Source of the DNA: Acinetobacter variabilis
GTDB lineage: Bacteria > Pseudomonadota > Gammaproteobacteria > Pseudomonadales > Moraxellaceae
Assembly (NCBI RefSeq): GCF_000369625.1
Contig: NZ_KB850113.1
Coordinates: 752,641 to 816,640, forward strand
Reading direction: 5' to 3'
DNA: 64,000 nt
The number at the start of each line of letters is the position of its first letter. The first letter of the stretch is position 1. Below are positions 61,370 to 64,000 of this stretch, one piece after another. The notes beneath the pieces were generated by a model. That model made no database searches. It saw only the letters and a program-made list of their open reading frames with translations, and was not told the origin of the DNA. Made by a program: the position numbers and the translations under genes.

Positions 61370-62419
61370 GTGATTTCAGTGGGTATTGTGGGTGGTACAG
61401 GTTATACAGGCGTTGAACTTTTACGTCTATTACTGCGACATCCGAATGTAGAAGTTAAAGCACTGACATCACGTACTGAAGCAGGCCGTCGTGTTGACGA
61501 TATGTTTCCGAGTCTGCGCGGACATACGGATCTTCAATTTTCTGACCTCAGCCTTGATCTTTTAAAATCATGTGATGTGGTATTTTTCGCGACACCACAT
61601 GGCGTTGCCATGAAACATGCTGAAGAACTTATTGCAGCTAATACCAAGGTAATTGACCTTGCAGCGGATTTCCGTTTGCAAAATCTAGAACAATTCGCAA
61701 AATGGTATGGCATGGAACATGCTTGCCCAGAAGTATTAAAAGATTCTGTTTATGGTCTGTCTGAACTTAATCGTGAACAGATCAAACAGGCGAGTGTGAT
61801 TGGTAATCCGGGCTGTTATCCAACGACAGTTCAGCTTGGTCTGGCACCCGTATTGAAATCAAACGAAGCCTTGGTAAAACCAGAAAGCATTATTATCGAT
61901 GCGAAATCAGGCGTATCAGGTGCAGGTCGTAAAGCAAGCCTGGGCATGATCTATTCTGAAAATGCTGATAATTTTAAGGCTTATGGCGTTGCAGGCCATC
62001 GTCACCATCCTGAAATCGTAGAAGCATTGGAAAACATTTCAGGTCAAAAAGGCGTATTTGACCATATCCTGTTTGTGCCGCATCTGGTGCCGATGATTCG
62101 TGGCATGTTATCAACGATTTATATCGACTTGACTGAAGCAGGCCAGGAAGCTGACTTGCAGTCACTGTACGAGCAATTCTATGCCAATGAACAGTTTGTT
62201 GATGTGATGCCAGCAGGCAGTTCGCCAGAAACCCGTTCGGTGCGTGGTGCTAACCAGTTGCGTATCGCACTGTATAAGCCACAACCAACCAAACTGGTGA
62301 TTCTGGTGGCCCAGGACAATCTGGTCAAAGGTGCAGCTGGTCAGGCAGTACAAAACATGAATCTGATGTTTGGCTTTGCAGAAAATGCAGGCTTGAATAA
62401 TATTGGTTTATTACCATAA
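61370..62419 (+). CDS. argC: N-acetyl-gamma-glutamyl-phosphate reductase
   Basis: A 349-residue NADPH enzyme for the third step of arginine synthesis. The Rossmann motif [17 protein letters not shown] opens the protein and the catalytic Cys149 is in [11 protein letters not shown]; the His-rich [11 protein letters not shown] and the C-terminal [16 protein letters not shown] also match. The start is GTG, with TTGAGG eight bases upstream. Standalone here; other arg genes are not in the window. Confidence 0.97.
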   Translation: MISVGIVGGTGYTGVELLRLLLRHPNVEVKALTSRTEAGRRVDDMFPSLRGHTDLQFSDLSLDLLKSCDVVFFATPHGVAMKHAEELIAANTKVIDLAADFRLQNLEQFAKWYGMEHACPEVLKDSVYGLSELNREQIKQASVIGNPGCYPTTVQLGLAPVLKSNEALVKPESIIIDAKSGVSGAGRKASLGMIYSENADNFKAYGVAGHRHHPEIVEALENISGQKGVFDHILFVPHLVPMIRGMLSTIYIDLTEAGQEADLQSLYEQFYANEQFVDVMPAGSSPETRSVRGANQLRIALYKPQPTKLVILVAQDNLVKGAAGQAVQNMNLMFGFAENAGLNNIGLLP

Positions 62420-62495
62420 AAAACGTATTAGAACTTCACACACATTTAGATTTGGATTTAAATGTGTGTCTTGAACAAAGTATACAGAGATCAAA

Positions 62496-63242
62496 ATGCC
62501 GAATAATGAGTCAAACATGACGATCCAGGAACCCTCTACAAAGAAACCATTGATGAAAGGCAATACACCTTTGGTAATCGGTGCTGCTGTGTTGATTCTG
62601 GGTAGTGGCTTGCTGGGCTATACGGTCGGGCATCGGCAAGGTTTGACTGCGGTGGGTTTTGAGGCGGATGCGGAACAACTGGTTGAAGTAGTACAAAAAC
62701 AGAAAACCAGTTTGGAAACACTGAATAAATCTCTGAATACAGCTGTACAAGAACGTGATCTGGCCGTTAGTAATGCCAATGATCTTTATCTTGCAGCAAA
62801 TAAGGCGCGTGATGCCCAGGAGCAGGCTGAAAGCGTTGGTACGATCTACCGCGAGATTTTGCGTCAACGCGGTGGTTTAGCATTAACAGTTCAACATCTG
62901 GGGATCAAAGCTTTACCTGATAATGCTTTTGAATATCAGATTGATCTGGTTCAGGTCAGCCCGGGCAAAAATCGCGCCTCTGGTACAGTGGAACTACGCT
63001 TGATTAAGGGCACTGAAATTCTGGTCGTGCCGCTTGAAGATAAAAACTTTAATTTCGACAATTACGAACGTTTGACTGGTCGCTGGACCATGCCTAAAGG
63101 CTTTAAACCAGAATTTATTGAAGTGCGTCTCTCAGGTGCTAAGCCTGTAATTCGCCGTTTTAGCTGGGATCAAGGGAAAGCTGTTGAAAGCCAGTCAACA
63201 GTCCTGTCAGAGATTCCAAAAACTGAAGCAAATGCAAATTAA
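62496..63242 (+). CDS. Membrane-anchored hypothetical protein, DUF6776-like
   Basis: A 248-residue protein with one N-terminal membrane helix (about 28-46, VIGAAVLILGSGLLGYTVG), a long coiled coil (about 60-120) and a C-terminal beta domain (about 128-230; YQIDLVQVSPGKNRASGTVELRL). This layout fits the DUF6776 family from memory; function unknown. It would be held in the inner membrane with the C-terminal part in the periplasm. Lies between argC and clpS, 18 bases before the longest clpS frame. An in-frame ATG seven codons in is an alternative start. Confidence 0.75.
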   Translation: MPNNESNMTIQEPSTKKPLMKGNTPLVIGAAVLILGSGLLGYTVGHRQGLTAVGFEADAEQLVEVVQKQKTSLETLNKSLNTAVQERDLAVSNANDLYLAANKARDAQEQAESVGTIYREILRQRGGLALTVQHLGIKALPDNAFEYQIDLVQVSPGKNRASGTVELRLIKGTEILVVPLEDKNFNFDNYERLTGRWTMPKGFKPEFIEVRLSGAKPVIRRFSWDQGKAVESQSTVLSEIPKTEANAN

Positions 63243-63323
63243 GTGTGAAATAGAAATCGTATGCCAAGCAATAAACGTCCAAAATGTTTAAGTGAGATCA
63301 AAAATTCTTTTTACGAGTCCGGC

Positions 63324-63674
63324 ATGGTTGATTGGCATATTAGCCCGCGTTTAACAGACGAGCCTTTTCACGATGATGACGCTGACATTGCAGTCCAGAC
63401 TGCACCTCCTGAACTGAAGCGTCCACCGATGTATGCAGTGGTGTTATTGAATGACGACTACACTCCCATGGAGTTTGTAATTGAAATTTTACAACAATAC
63501 TTTGCAATGAATCTTGACCAAGCTACACAAGTAATGCTAACTGTACATTATGAAGGAAAAGGTGTAGCTGGGGTCTATCCTCGAGACATTGCGGAAACCA
63601 AAGCGAACCAAGTCAATAATTACGCTCGATCTCAAGGTCATCCTTTACTTTGCCAGATTGAGCCGAAAGATTAA
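63324..63674 (+). CDS. clpS: ATP-dependent Clp protease adapter ClpS
   Basis: A 116-residue N-degron adapter that hands N-end-rule substrates to ClpAP. The core (about 36-115) contains [20 protein letters not shown], with the N-degron pocket residues, and [23 protein letters not shown]. The start is uncertain: ATG 63324 with ACGAG upstream gives a length close to Pseudomonas ClpS (122), while ATG 63261 gives 137 residues without a visible ribosome binding site. clpA follows after nine bases, the usual order. Confidence 0.95.
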   Translation: MVDWHISPRLTDEPFHDDDADIAVQTAPPELKRPPMYAVVLLNDDYTPMEFVIEILQQYFAMNLDQATQVMLTVHYEGKGVAGVYPRDIAETKANQVNNYARSQGHPLLCQIEPKD

Positions 63675-63683
63675 GGGGGTTGC

Positions 63684-64000
63684 ATGCTCAGTCGTCAATT
63701 AGAAGTATCACTACGTTTGGCTGTCAGCATGGCTCGTCAAAAGAGACATGAGTTCCTGACCGTAGAACATTTATTATTAGCTTTACTCGACAATGATTCT
63801 GCCGTGAATGCCTTAAAAGCATGTGGTGCAGATATTATTGTTTTGCGTAAAGAATTAGAAGAGTATGTAGAACAACATACCCCTAAACTCGGTGAAAATA
63901 GTGATCAGGCACCTCATCCTACAGAAAGTTTTGACCGGATTTTGCAACGTGCAATTTTCCATGTTCAATCCAGTGGCGGTGATCGTACTGTAGAAGGCGC
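63684..64000 (+). CDS. clpA: ATP-dependent Clp protease ATP-binding subunit ClpA, N-terminal part
   Basis: The first 105 codons only; the gene runs off the window. The visible part is the Clp N domain with its two helical repeats: LSRQLEVSLRLAVSMARQKR, EFLTVEHLLLALL and ESFDRILQRAIFHVQSSG. This form (LEVSL..A...AR...HEFLTVEHLLLALLD) is ClpA rather than ClpB. It is the ClpS-binding and substrate-entry domain of the ClpAP unfoldase. A strong AAGGGGG ribosome binding site overlaps the clpS stop region. Confidence 0.95.
   Translation, partial: MLSRQLEVSLRLAVSMARQKRHEFLTVEHLLLALLDNDSAVNALKACGADIIVLRKELEEYVEQHTPKLGENSDQAPHPTESFDRILQRAIFHVQSSGGDRTVEG

Noticed and set aside
1..64000. tRNA, rRNA, CRISPR, prophage or insertion sequence
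   Set aside because: I looked for cloverleaf-like segments, regular repeats with spacers, and transposase or phage proteins and saw none; a tRNA scan would be needed to be certain.

Overview
The window reads as ordinary chromosome of an Acinetobacter species (Moraxellaceae, Gammaproteobacteria). Reasons: moderately AT-rich DNA, gammaproteobacterial housekeeping proteins, a PutA without its N-terminal DNA-binding domain beside a divergent Lrp-type regulator, a membrane class III cyclase, KtrAB, and several small proteins of a kind I associate with Acinetobacter. The genus is inferred from protein character, not from a database search.

Layout. 1-4 kb: end of cysQ, a histidine phosphatase, a tiny lipoprotein, rpsT, an oxidoreductase, rraA and a double-GST_N protein. 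4.1-6.8 kb: a NarL/LuxR response regulator and a 7TM sensor kinase. 6.8-9.1 kb (minus): the ribosomal oxygenase RoxA, a Maf pyrophosphatase and a DUF2237 protein. 9.1-13 kb: pgk, a lipoprotein, fba and a DMT transporter. 13-16 kb: a nitroreductase, then a decayed strip with a doubly broken HpaI-type aldolase and a frameshifted small membrane gene. 15.8-22.9 kb: lpxH, ppiB, glnS, a bestrophin, an LRAT-like protein and trmA. 23-29 kb: proline catabolism (putA, putR, putP), followed by aspA, so proline/glutamate/aspartate carbon entry is clustered. 31-37 kb: mfd, a HIT protein and an adenylate/guanylate cyclase. 37-42.7 kb: a complete isc operon (iscR-S-U-A-hscB-hscA-fdx) with a clear IscR-site promoter. 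42.8-46.5 kb: an SCP2/UbiJ-like membrane protein, a phasin-like protein, hupB and ppiD. 46.6-51.6 kb: mostly poorly characterised genes (DUF2797, a YidB family protein, a YqiJ-like membrane OB-fold protein, a Rieske protein, a PfkB kinase, a GNAT). 51.7-58 kb: an M16 peptidase, pldA and ktrAB. 58-64 kb: ilvA, rpiA, a YgjP-type peptidase, argC, a membrane-anchored unknown, clpS and the start of clpA.

I see no insertion sequence, prophage, CRISPR array, rRNA or tRNA gene, and no multigene system that looks wholly new. The features most worth a second look are the decayed strip at 14.0-15.5 kb with adjacent palindromes, a repeated intergenic element (two copies), stem-loops inside the isc operon, the two-component pair, and three unusual proteins: the LRAT-like one, the SCP2/coiled-coil/TM one and the N-terminally extended PldA. 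Intrinsic terminators are plentiful and mark most transcription-unit ends.
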